Shown: positions 15,917 to 23,793 of the stretch, one piece after another
Numbering within the stretch: position 1 is the first letter of the stretch
Layout: each line of letters starts with the position of its first letter
NCBI GenBank assembly: GCA_003513495.1
Contig: DOPM01000022.1
Span: 62,001-126,000, forward strand
Reading direction: 5' to 3'
Source of the DNA: Desulfosporosinus sp.
Lineage (GTDB): Bacteria; Bacillota; Desulfitobacteriia; Desulfitobacteriales; Desulfitobacteriaceae
DNA: 64,000 nucleotides
Position numbers and translations under genes: made by a program
The notes under the pieces: model-generated
What the model was told of the DNA's origin: nothing
The model's database searches: none
What the model saw: only the letters and a program-made list of their open reading frames with translations

Positions 15917-16602
15917 TCCTGAATTACGACAACATAAACCTCAATCGGCCCGTGTACCCCAATGGATAGATCCATCTCTATATCAGAGGTTCGACTGGGA
16001 CCGGAGATCATTTCAATCGCCGCGGGAGGAGTTCCTAAGGCTGAAACCTCGTGTAGGACTTCAAAGAGATTGTTTCGAATTTTGGCAGCTTCAATGAAGG
16101 CAAGATGGCGAGGGGGAAGCAGACTTATTGCCCGCCCCCTAAGGGGGTTGCTGTTCATCACTATGGTGCCGGAAAGCGCAATTCCCCAATCAGAGCCTGT
16201 AACTCCTAGTTCTGCCTGGGCGGCGATTGAGTAGCGGTCTCGAATGTTCAAGGATGATTGAGTATATCTAGTCAGAGGCCAGTTTAGGCTGGAAAAGGCG
16301 GACTCAGCAATTGTCGGAAGCATATCCCAAGCTAAGAGAGCAAGCTTATTTTCTTTTATCCAATTAATGGGTTGATCTCTAAACCATTCTTGGAGGGATT
16401 GGAGCAGATCGTTTTCCGATCTTACAATAGCTCCTTTGCCCCCGAGGGCGTGCCAGTTCTGTAAGAAGATAGAGACTCGTTCTTCTGTGTTAGACAAGCG
16501 GTATTGTGGAACCGAAATTTCAACAGGGGTGGGAGCTTTAGTCGGGGTGGGACGCCCTAATTTTGACGATAGGCCATTAATAAAATCCTTGGTAGTGGTC
16601 AT
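15913..16602 (-). CDS. lutC: Lactate utilization protein C
   Basis: The 229-aa LUD-domain protein has LGVTGSDWGIALSGTIVM and the C-terminal SGPSRTSDIEMDLSIGVHGP, diagnostic of LutC. LutABC oxidises L-lactate to pyruvate in the cytoplasm through Fe-S clusters. ATG 16602 has RBS AAGAGGTGAG; a GTG at 16611 is in frame but overlaps that RBS. It is the last gene of lutABC, with a 5-base gap after lutB. Confidence 0.93.
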   Translation of the reverse strand: MTTTKDFINGLSSKLGRPTPTKAPTPVEISVPQYRLSNTEERVSIFLQNWHALGGKGAIVRSENDLLQSLQEWFRDQPINWIKENKLALLAWDMLPTIAESAFSSLNWPLTRYTQSSLNIRDRYSIAAQAELGVTGSDWGIALSGTIVMNSNPLRGRAISLLPPRHLAFIEAAKIRNNLFEVLHEVSALGTPPAAIEMISGPSRTSDIEMDLSIGVHGPIEVYVVVIQD

Positions 16603-16607
16603 TTCTC

Positions 16608-18023
16608 TCACCTCTTATTTTTTAAATCTGCCCAAACTTGCATAAAGGGCTTCGCAGCCACCATAGGAAGAGTACGACTTTTCGTCCAATTGGAAAGAGG
16701 TGGAGGGCCGCCGCTAATCCGATGATTTCGAACAAAGGGTCGTTGTAGATGAGCCCCTATGCGAAGTACTCGACGTAACGTTTTCTCACGAGAGAAGAAG
16801 TAGCGATAGGCTTTAAAAATATGTTGCTCGACTTGAGGAGTGTGACCACTCTGAGTTTTTCTCATTCTAAGTTTAACTAAGAGGTCATGGAGAGGAATAC
16901 GAACGGGGCAGGCCTCGGAGCAAGCACCACAAAGGGAGGAGAAGTAAGGGAGGTGTCCCCACTTTTTCCAATCTTTTTCCAGCAGCGGGGTTATCACGGA
17001 TCCGATTGGCCCTGAGTAGACAGAGCCATAAGCATGTCCACCGAGTTGGCGGTAGACTGGACATACATTAAAGCATGCTCCGCAACGTATACAGTTTAAG
17101 GCGGTGCGAAACAGCTCGTCCCCTAGAATCTCGGAGCGGTTATGGTCAAGAATCACAAGGTGGTATTCTTCAGGACCATCTGAATCGGCGCTATGTTTAG
17201 GGGGAGTGAGGATGGTCGTATAGCTGGAGAGGCGTTGCCCAGTGGCACTTCGAGCGAGTAAATTCAGCAGGACATCGAGTTCCCGAAATGAGGGAACGAT
17301 GCGCTCCATTCCCATAAGTGTAATTTGAACACGAGGTAGTGTGCTGACCATTCGACCATTTCCTTCATTGGTCACCATGACAATACTTCCCGTCTCAGCT
17401 ACGGCAAAATTACAGCCTGTGATTCCGATATCCCCACGGAGAAACTGCTCGCGCATTTGCAGGCGGACAAAACGGGTTAGGGTTGGAGTATCCGAACTTA
17501 GAGCATGACCGGCAATGGGTTCAAATAAGTCTGCAACTTGTTGGCGAGTCTTGTGCATAGCTGGAACAATGATATGAGATGGCGGCTCTCCGGCAATTTG
17601 AATGATGTATTCCCCTAAGTCTGTTTCGACGACTGCGACGCCATCCTTTTCTAAGGCGTGATTGAGGTGGATTTCCTCTGAGATCATGGACTTAGATTTA
17701 AGGACATTTTTAGCCTCCTGCTCATGAACAATCTTACGTACGATGCCTACAGCATCTGCAGGGGTTTTGGCCAGATGAACATGCACTCCGCGTTTCTCCA
17801 TCTGTTCGATGAGTTGATTTAAATAATAATCCAGGTTGGCGATCACATGTTTACGAATCGTTTCACCAGCGCCACGCCATTCTTCCCAATTTCCCAATTC
17901 ATCGGCAGCTTTGTATTTATTATTCCGTAAACGATCCGTAGCCCTGCGAGTGGCTTGGCGCAAAAAGTTATTGGCGAGGGCCTCATCCACCCGTTGGTCG
18001 GTGGTTAAGTTATACATGGTCAT
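16608..18023 (-). CDS. lutB: Lactate utilization protein B (Fe-S, LUD domain)
   Basis: The 471-aa protein has an N-terminal LUD domain (KSKSMISEEIHLNHALEKDG, GITGCNFAVAETGSIVMVTNEGNGRM) and a C-terminal bis-[4Fe-4S] ferredoxin domain (CIRCGACFNVCPVYRQLGGH and CGACSEACPVRIP), followed by a DUF3390-like tail. It is the electron-transfer subunit of the lactate oxidation complex. Its ATG overlaps the lutA stop (ATGA), indicating translational coupling. Confidence 0.95.
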   Translation of the reverse strand: MTMYNLTTDQRVDEALANNFLRQATRRATDRLRNNKYKAADELGNWEEWRGAGETIRKHVIANLDYYLNQLIEQMEKRGVHVHLAKTPADAVGIVRKIVHEQEAKNVLKSKSMISEEIHLNHALEKDGVAVVETDLGEYIIQIAGEPPSHIIVPAMHKTRQQVADLFEPIAGHALSSDTPTLTRFVRLQMREQFLRGDIGITGCNFAVAETGSIVMVTNEGNGRMVSTLPRVQITLMGMERIVPSFRELDVLLNLLARSATGQRLSSYTTILTPPKHSADSDGPEEYHLVILDHNRSEILGDELFRTALNCIRCGACFNVCPVYRQLGGHAYGSVYSGPIGSVITPLLEKDWKKWGHLPYFSSLCGACSEACPVRIPLHDLLVKLRMRKTQSGHTPQVEQHIFKAYRYFFSREKTLRRVLRIGAHLQRPFVRNHRISGGPPPLSNWTKSRTLPMVAAKPFMQVWADLKNKR

Positions 18024-18748
18024 GGCTTTATTCCCTCCCCCAGTAACTGAATGATATGCATGGTTTTCACGGGCTTATTAATCTTTTCCAGATATCCGGA
18101 AATATTCATCAGACAACCCATATCAAGTCCTAGAAGTATATCTGCTCCTGATTCGAGAACATGCTGGGCTTTTTCGGCGACCATTGCTTCGGAAATCTTA
18201 GGCATTTTCACAGAAAACGTTCCACCAAACCCGCAGCAAAGTTGGGACTCAGGCAGGGGGAGCAGTTCCAGTCCCTTTACATTTTGAAGCAATTTGAGTG
18301 GAGCCTCTCCAATGCCTAAAAGTCGGGTCGCATGGCAGGAGGGATGGTAAGTAGCTTTTGCTTTGTAATGTGCCCCTAGATCGGGTTGCTTCAAAACATC
18401 AACAACAAATTGGGAGAATTCATAACTCTTTTGAATCAGATTTTCAGCTTTCTTGAGGTAAACCGGTTCCTTCTCAAAAAGAGTTGGGTAATAGTGATGA
18501 ATCATAGCAATACACGAGCCACTGGGACCTACTACGACTTCACTTCGTTCAAAGGAATTAATCAGTGTTCGGGCAACTTCTCTAGCATCGTCCACATAGC
18601 CTGAATTAAACGCTATTTGACCACAACAGACTTGTCCTTCCGGAACGTCGACAGTATGCCCTAAATGTTTAAGTATTTTTGCCATCGTGAGATCCACTTC
18701 CGGATAGAAGGCATTAGTAAGGCAGGTCGCAAAGAGGGAAACCTTCAT
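18020..18748 (-). CDS. lutA: Lactate utilization protein A (CCG-domain Fe-S oxidoreductase)
   Basis: The 242-aa protein has two CCG domains: EGQVCCGQIAFNSGY and ESQLCCGFGGTFSVKMP, with HPSCHATRLLG between them. The CCG motifs bind a non-cubane Fe-S centre in related heterodisulfide reductases. It starts the lutABC operon. ATG 18748 has RBS AAGGA 8 bases upstream; a GTG-adjacent ATG at 18757 lies too near that RBS. No lactate permease or GntR-type LutR is next to it. Confidence 0.93.
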   Translation of the reverse strand: MKVSLFATCLTNAFYPEVDLTMAKILKHLGHTVDVPEGQVCCGQIAFNSGYVDDAREVARTLINSFERSEVVVGPSGSCIAMIHHYYPTLFEKEPVYLKKAENLIQKSYEFSQFVVDVLKQPDLGAHYKAKATYHPSCHATRLLGIGEAPLKLLQNVKGLELLPLPESQLCCGFGGTFSVKMPKISEAMVAEKAQHVLESGADILLGLDMGCLMNISGYLEKINKPVKTMHIIQLLGEGIKP

Positions 18749-18846
18749 AAACACCATCCTTTTTATAAGTCACATTAATCTGGGGCACTATACCTAGTAT
18801 TTCCTAATAAAACAAATTTTGATGCGAGTAGGAGTTTTAATAGCAA

Positions 18847-18893
18847 AAAAAGCATCCTTGGAGGCCACTTTAGGCTTACCAAGGATGCTTTTT
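18847..18893 (-). terminator. Terminator between the 56-aa gene and lutA
   Basis: A 15-bp perfect stem (18847-18861 with 18879-18893) has T-runs on both strands. It ends the minus-strand small gene and isolates lutABC. Confidence 0.8.
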
Positions 18894-18906
18894 ATTCCCC
18901 TTGCAA

Positions 18907-19077
18907 TTAACCAAGAATAGGAACGTTGGGTTCCTCGTACCAAATAGAGAGGACGGTGGCTGTTCCTGAGCTCTGAGTAATATTGATCACCTTAACCCAA
19001 CTATTATCCTCTAACCATTGATTAACTTCTTTTTCTAAGATTCGAGAATCCGGGGAACTGAAAATCCTCACTTTCAT
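18907..19077 (-). CDS. Small uncharacterised protein, 56 aa
   Basis: The frame runs from ATG 19077 to TAA 18907 and encodes MKVRIFSSPDSRILEKEVNQ, then WLEDNSWVKVINITQSSGTA, then a TVLSIWYEE-containing end. RBS AAAGGACG lies 8 bases before the ATG and a terminator follows. The pattern of alternating strand and helix suggests a compact folded domain. I do not recognise a family. Confidence 0.7.
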   Translation of the reverse strand: MKVRIFSSPDSRILEKEVNQWLEDNSWVKVINITQSSGTATVLSIWYEEPNVPILG

Positions 19078-19226
19078 CTTGATCGTCCTTTCATACTAGC
19101 TAGTGTTCATTGTTTAATGTCTATTATAGGGGGGTATTCAATAACACAACATAATCATAAGACAGCCGTGCTATTTGTCAAGTTCAAAACTATTTTGAGA
19201 ACCGACCATAATTTCTGAAAAATCTA

Positions 19227-19255
19227 TTTATTTTTTTAAGAGGCTATGGTATTAT
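19227..19255 (+). promoter_or_regulatory. Possible fadR promoter
   Basis: TTTATT (19227-19232) and TATTAT (19250-19255) are 17 bases apart. The -35 match is poor; the position would place the start of transcription just ahead of the FadR-type operator. Confidence 0.3.
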
Positions 19256-19265
19256 GGGTTATAGG

Positions 19266-19283
19266 TGAATGGTTATTCATTCA
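19266..19283 (+). promoter_or_regulatory. FadR-type operator
   Basis: TGAATGGTTATTCATTCA is a dyad with 6-bp arms TGAATG/CATTCA. It differs at one defined position from the B. subtilis FadR consensus TGAATGANTANTCATTCA. It lies between the likely promoter and the TetR gene, consistent with autoregulation of the fad operon by acyl-CoA-responsive FadR. Confidence 0.8.
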
Positions 19284-19320
19284 TAGGCAATATCTTCTAG
19301 AAGAGGTGAGGTGTAATTAC

Positions 19321-19974
19321 ATGGACGTGCAGCGCGAGATTAAATTCCAACGGATTCTCGATGCTGCCATTGAAGCTTTTGCCGAATCCGGTTTTCACCA
19401 ATGTCAAGTCAACAAGATTGCTCGGTTAGCCGGAGTCGCAGATGGTACGATTTACTTATACTTCAAAAGCAAAGAGGATGTTTTAATTAGGGTTTTTCAG
19501 GATCGAATGGGAAAATTTATTACGGGTATGAGTCGCGAGCTCTCACAGTGTAAAACGACAGAAGCACGCTTACGGACGATTGTTAGGACACATTTTTCCT
19601 ATATGGAAGAAAACCGCTCTGTAGCCATTGTAACTCAATTAGAGCTAAGGCAGTCCGACCCGCGTGTGCGATTACCCATTAATAGTACGGTTAGTGATTA
19701 TTTTAACCTTATTGAGGGGGTGATTCAGCAAGGTATAGATTGTGGAGAAGTTCCCAAAATTGATAAGCGGATAGCTCGTCAATTGATCTTTGGCGCTTTA
19801 GATGAGGCCACATCTGATTGGGTGATGGCCCGTAGTCCACGAACCTTGATAAGTGGAATAGAGCCTATGACAGCTTTATTTAAGAGTGCACTTCGGTTAA
19901 AAGAAGAACCGAAAAAAATAAAACGAGGTGCCGTTGAACCGAAACGAGAGGAGGATGGAAATGCAGATTCATAA
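19321..19974 (+). CDS. fadR: TetR-family fatty-acid metabolism regulator
   Basis: The 217-aa protein has a TetR HTH at residues ~10-55 (ILDAAIEAFAESGFHQCQVN, then KIARLAGVADGTIYLYFKSKEDV) and a helical ligand domain. B. subtilis FadR has the same layout, represses beta-oxidation genes and is released by long-chain acyl-CoA. The frame extends upstream to 19246 through the operator; ATG 19321, with RBS AGAGGTGAGG, is preferred. Its 3' end overlaps fadN by 14 bases, making it the first gene of fadR-fadN-fadA-fadE. It carries a lysine/glutamate-rich tail. Confidence 0.9.
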   Translation: MDVQREIKFQRILDAAIEAFAESGFHQCQVNKIARLAGVADGTIYLYFKSKEDVLIRVFQDRMGKFITGMSRELSQCKTTEARLRTIVRTHFSYMEENRSVAIVTQLELRQSDPRVRLPINSTVSDYFNLIEGVIQQGIDCGEVPKIDKRIARQLIFGALDEATSDWVMARSPRTLISGIEPMTALFKSALRLKEEPKKIKRGAVEPKREEDGNADS

Positions 19975-22348
19975 AGTAGCAGTTATAGGGTCAGGCGTGA
20001 TGGGGAGCACCATCGCTGCCCACTTGGCCAATGCCGGAATCCCAAGCCTATTGTTTGATATTATTCCTTCCAAACTATCGGCTAAAGAAGAAGCAGCCGG
20101 ATTAACCTTGGAGGATCGTAAGGTACGAAATAGTATTGCAGAAGGCAATAAAGTTAAGTTATTGAAGATGAATCCTGCTCCATTATTTGTACCGGAATTT
20201 GCAGAACGTATTGAGGTGGGAAATTTAAGTGACGATTTAGCTCGCTTAAGCGAAGTTGATTGGGTCATTGAGGTTGTCGTAGAGCGCCTTGATATTAAGG
20301 TGGACCTTTTCAAGAAAATCGCTGCTAATATCCGCCCGGGAACCATTGTCAGTTCTAATACCTCAGGGATTTCTCTAAAAGCGATGGTAGATGATTTGCC
20401 TGAGAGCTTTACTCGCAATTTCTTAGGTACACACTTCTTTAATCCCCCGCGCTACATGAAACTCTTAGAAATTATTCCTGGTCCAAATACTGATCCAGCG
20501 GTGCTAACCTATATTTCAGAGTTTGGCGAGAGGGTCTTAGGCAAAGGAGTTGTCCTGGCCAAGGATACACCGAATTTCATTGCCAATCGTATTGGCGTGT
20601 TTGGTTTGGCAGTGACTCTTCAAGAAATGCTCCGTTCTGGTCTCACAGTGGATGAGGTAGATGCTCTTACTGGACCAGTGATGGGACGTCCTAAGAGCGC
20701 CTCCTTTAGAACGGTTGACATGGTCGGGCTGGATACCTTTATCCATACTGCTAATACTGTTGCCGTTGGAGTACCTGGGGAAAAGGATAATTTTACCTTG
20801 CCTGAATTTGTGCAGACAATGCTGACCAATGGTTGGCTAGGAGATAAAACCAAGCAGGGCTTCTATAAAAAATCTAAAGGTCCACAAGGAAGAGTTATTG
20901 AAGTGCTTGATCCTTTAACCATGACTTATGTTCCTAAGAAAAATGCGAAATTTGCGTCCCTCGACAAAGCCAAAGCGGCTGGCGGCCTAACTGAAAAGAT
21001 CCGCACCTTAATAAATGGCAAGGATGCCGGGGCAGAGTTTGCCTGGAATGTCCTAAAACCAGTCTTGCTCTATGCTGCGACGATTGCTGAGGATATTGCC
21101 GATAATATTTCTGGAATTGATGAAGGCATGTGTTGGGGCTTTAACTGGCAAATGGGACCCTTTGAAATTTGGGATGCCCTTGGAGTCAAAGCAATCGCAG
21201 ATCGTGTGATCGCCGAAGGTGGAACCTTACCTCCCCTAGTTGAGAAAGTGCTCACAAACGGAGACGGACGATTCTATCAAAAAGCTGAATCTGGTCAAGT
21301 CTCATACTTTGCGGAGGGTGAATATCATCCAAAAGCAGTCAGTCCCTATGCCTTTTCCCTTAAGCAAGCCCACAAAGATGGAAAGAAAATCTTGGGTAAT
21401 TCTGGAGCAAGCCTGATTGACTTGGGAGATGGGGTAGCGTGCCTAGAATTCCACTCTCCGAGTAATTCCATTGGCGAAGATATTTTAACCATGATTCATA
21501 AATCTCTGGCAGAAGTCGAGAAGAACTATCTGGGGATGGTCATTGGCAATCAGGGTAAGAATTTCTGCGTGGGTGCTAATCTGATGCAGATTCTCCTGGA
21601 AGCTGAGGAAGAAAACTGGGATGATTTAAACTATATGGTTAGTCAATTCCAGAACGGAACAATGGCCTTGAAATTTGCCAAAAAACCTGTTGTAGCGGCT
21701 CCTTTTGGAATGACACTTGGCGGTGGTGCAGAAGTTTGCTTGCACTCCCATGCTATTCAAGCTTCATCGGAAACCTACATGGGATTAGTTGAAGTTGGAG
21801 TTGGTTTAATTCCTGGCGGTGGAGGAACCAAGGAAATGGCTATACGGGCTATGGAAGGAATCCTTCCAGGTGTGCAGGTATCTCCTGATTATTTCTTTGC
21901 TAAGCGTTTTGAGATCGTGGCTATGGCTCAAGTTTCAACAAGTGCTGAAAAAGCCCGGCAGCTGGGCTTCTTACGTGCCCATGATCGCTATAGCATGAAT
22001 CCAGATCACGTAATATTGGATGCCAAGGCACGAGTTATTGACTTGGCTCGCAACTTCCGACCTAATTTACCAACGAAATATAGAGTCGGTGGAGCTGGCG
22101 TTCGTGCGACTTTAGAGTTGGCGTTGCATGGAATGCGCGAAGGCAATTATATCTCAGAGTATGACCAGCATATAGGCAAAAAAATCGCTTATGCAATTAC
22201 TGGCGGAGATCGCCCGGCAGGAATGCTTGTGGATGAGCAATATCTCTTAGATCTCGAGCGTGAAGCCTTTATGAGCCTAGTCGGAGAGCCGAAGACCCAA
22301 GATCGTATCCGCCACATGCTCGCTAAAGGCAAGCCATTACGGAATTAG
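19961..22348 (+). CDS. fadN: 3-hydroxyacyl-CoA dehydrogenase / enoyl-CoA hydratase (FadN-type)
   Basis: The 795-aa bifunctional enzyme has an N-terminal NAD-binding 3-hydroxyacyl-CoA dehydrogenase (VAVIGSGVMGSTIAAHLANAG, residues ~6-26; SSNTSGISL; GTHFFNPPRYMKLLEI), its C-terminal helical domain, then a crotonase domain (about 480-680). Crotonase motifs are GNQGKNFCVGANL, TLGGGAEVCLH and GLVEVGVGLIPGGGGT, with both catalytic Glu present. It catalyses the hydration and second oxidation of beta-oxidation. RBS GAGAGGAGG precedes ATG 19961. A paralogue of the same length lies at 43131. Confidence 0.95.
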   Translation: MQIHKVAVIGSGVMGSTIAAHLANAGIPSLLFDIIPSKLSAKEEAAGLTLEDRKVRNSIAEGNKVKLLKMNPAPLFVPEFAERIEVGNLSDDLARLSEVDWVIEVVVERLDIKVDLFKKIAANIRPGTIVSSNTSGISLKAMVDDLPESFTRNFLGTHFFNPPRYMKLLEIIPGPNTDPAVLTYISEFGERVLGKGVVLAKDTPNFIANRIGVFGLAVTLQEMLRSGLTVDEVDALTGPVMGRPKSASFRTVDMVGLDTFIHTANTVAVGVPGEKDNFTLPEFVQTMLTNGWLGDKTKQGFYKKSKGPQGRVIEVLDPLTMTYVPKKNAKFASLDKAKAAGGLTEKIRTLINGKDAGAEFAWNVLKPVLLYAATIAEDIADNISGIDEGMCWGFNWQMGPFEIWDALGVKAIADRVIAEGGTLPPLVEKVLTNGDGRFYQKAESGQVSYFAEGEYHPKAVSPYAFSLKQAHKDGKKILGNSGASLIDLGDGVACLEFHSPSNSIGEDILTMIHKSLAEVEKNYLGMVIGNQGKNFCVGANLMQILLEAEEENWDDLNYMVSQFQNGTMALKFAKKPVVAAPFGMTLGGGAEVCLHSHAIQASSETYMGLVEVGVGLIPGGGGTKEMAIRAMEGILPGVQVSPDYFFAKRFEIVAMAQVSTSAEKARQLGFLRAHDRYSMNPDHVILDAKARVIDLARNFRPNLPTKYRVGGAGVRATLELALHGMREGNYISEYDQHIGKKIAYAITGGDRPAGMLVDEQYLLDLEREAFMSLVGEPKTQDRIRHMLAKGKPLRN

Positions 22349-22360
22349 GGGGGGAAAAGC

Positions 22361-23518
22361 ATGCAAGAAGCCTTCATTATTGACTCCAAACGGACAGCTA
22401 TTGGTAAAGCGGTCAAAGGTGCCTTGGCTCTGGTTCGACCGGACGATTTAGGTGCTTATGTTATACAAGATATCCTTAAACGAGTTCCTTCTCTCAATCC
22501 AGCAGAGATTGAGGATTGTGTTATTGGTTGCTCCTTTCCAGAAGGAGAGCAGGGGATGAATATGGCCAAGATCATGGCTCTGCGCGCTGGTTTGCCCGTT
22601 GATGTTTCCGGGGTAACCATCAATCGTTTTTGTTCGTCAGGTCTACAGGCGATATCTATGGCCGCAGACAGAATACGTTTAGGCGAAGCAGAAGTGATGA
22701 TTGCTGGAGGAGCAGAGAGTATGTCAGCGGTGCCGCTTGGTGGTATGAAACCTGCACCAAATCCATACTTGGTAGAACATGCGCCACAAGCCTATGTTTC
22801 GATGGGTATTACTGCTGAGAATGTAGCCAAGAAATATGAAATAACCCGTGAACAACAAGATGTTTTTGCGGCCTCAAGTCATCAAAAGGCTTGGGCTGCT
22901 CAAAGCAGCGGACGTTTTGACAATGAGATTGTCCCAGTTCCTTTGCCTATGTACGGAAAACCCGGGGAAAAGTGGTTCACAAAAGATGAAGGGATTCGTC
23001 CCGAGACCACTCCGGAGTCTCTTGCGAAATTAAGGACAGCCTTTAAAGCTGGGGGTACTGTTACGGCAGGGAACTCGTCCCAGACCAGTGACGGTGCAGC
23101 CATGAGTCTACTTATGTCTGAACAAAAACTGAAGGCTCTTGATCTTAAACCTTTAGCCGTTTGGCGTGGCTTTGCAGTTGCCGGTGTAGAACCAGAGCTA
23201 ATGGGTATTGGCCCGATTAGAGCTATTCCAAAAGTATTAAAGCAAGTAGGCTTAACTCTTGACCAAATCGATTTATTCGAATTAAATGAGGCTTTTGCTT
23301 CCCAATCGCTTGCGATCATTAAGACGCTAGACATAGATCCGGCTAAGGTGAATGTCAATGGAGGGGCTATTGCCTTTGGGCATCCCCTTGGTTGTACGGG
23401 TGCTAAACTTACAGCGACGCTTTTGAGCGAAATGAGCAAGCGGAAATTAAAGTATGGTATGGTGACGATGTGTATCGGTGGCGGCATGGGCGCTGCTGGT
23501 GTATACGAATTATTGTAA
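22361..23518 (+). CDS. fadA: Acetyl-CoA acyltransferase (3-ketoacyl-CoA thiolase)
   Basis: The 385-aa thiolase has the nucleophilic Cys in INRFCSSGLQAI (about residue 90), NEAFASQSLA, the His of GGAIAFGHPLGCTGA and the C-terminal Cys motif CIGGGMGAAGVYE. It cleaves 3-ketoacyl-CoA with CoA to acetyl-CoA and a shortened acyl-CoA. It follows fadN by 12 bases with a GGGGGG-rich RBS, so the pair probably forms the trifunctional beta-oxidation complex. A close paralogue is at 45530. Confidence 0.96.
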   Translation: MQEAFIIDSKRTAIGKAVKGALALVRPDDLGAYVIQDILKRVPSLNPAEIEDCVIGCSFPEGEQGMNMAKIMALRAGLPVDVSGVTINRFCSSGLQAISMAADRIRLGEAEVMIAGGAESMSAVPLGGMKPAPNPYLVEHAPQAYVSMGITAENVAKKYEITREQQDVFAASSHQKAWAAQSSGRFDNEIVPVPLPMYGKPGEKWFTKDEGIRPETTPESLAKLRTAFKAGGTVTAGNSSQTSDGAAMSLLMSEQKLKALDLKPLAVWRGFAVAGVEPELMGIGPIRAIPKVLKQVGLTLDQIDLFELNEAFASQSLAIIKTLDIDPAKVNVNGGAIAFGHPLGCTGAKLTATLLSEMSKRKLKYGMVTMCIGGGMGAAGVYELL

Positions 23519-23793
23519 AATGCAAGACGCGAGTTCGGGGTTCGAAGAATGAACCCTTCGAGCCCCGAACACCCTTGACTTGCGCAAGCAGGGCGAAGCG
23601 TAGGGACGGTTCTCGGCATTGGATAAACATAGAGAACCGTTCCCGACTTGCAAAACTTAATCTGTAAATGTAGAAGAAGCACCTGGTGCAGAGTAGAGTA
23701 ATTCGGTTCAATGTTAAGGCGTTCGAAAGCGAACGTCTCCATTCGAACTTCGAACCTCGAACTTCGTACCTCGATAAAGAGGAGGATGTAACC
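23519..23793. repeat. Repeat-rich spacer inside the fad operon
   Basis: The spacer contains a near-palindrome with arms GTTCGGGGTTCGAA and TTCGAGCCCCGAAC (about 23532-23571), a hairpin with arms GGGACGGTTCTC and GAGAACCGTTCCC (about 23612-23645), and short direct repeats of TTCGAAC/CTCGAAC (about 23742-23774). It has no credible gene. The structures could differentially set fadE mRNA level relative to fadNA. Confidence 0.6.
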
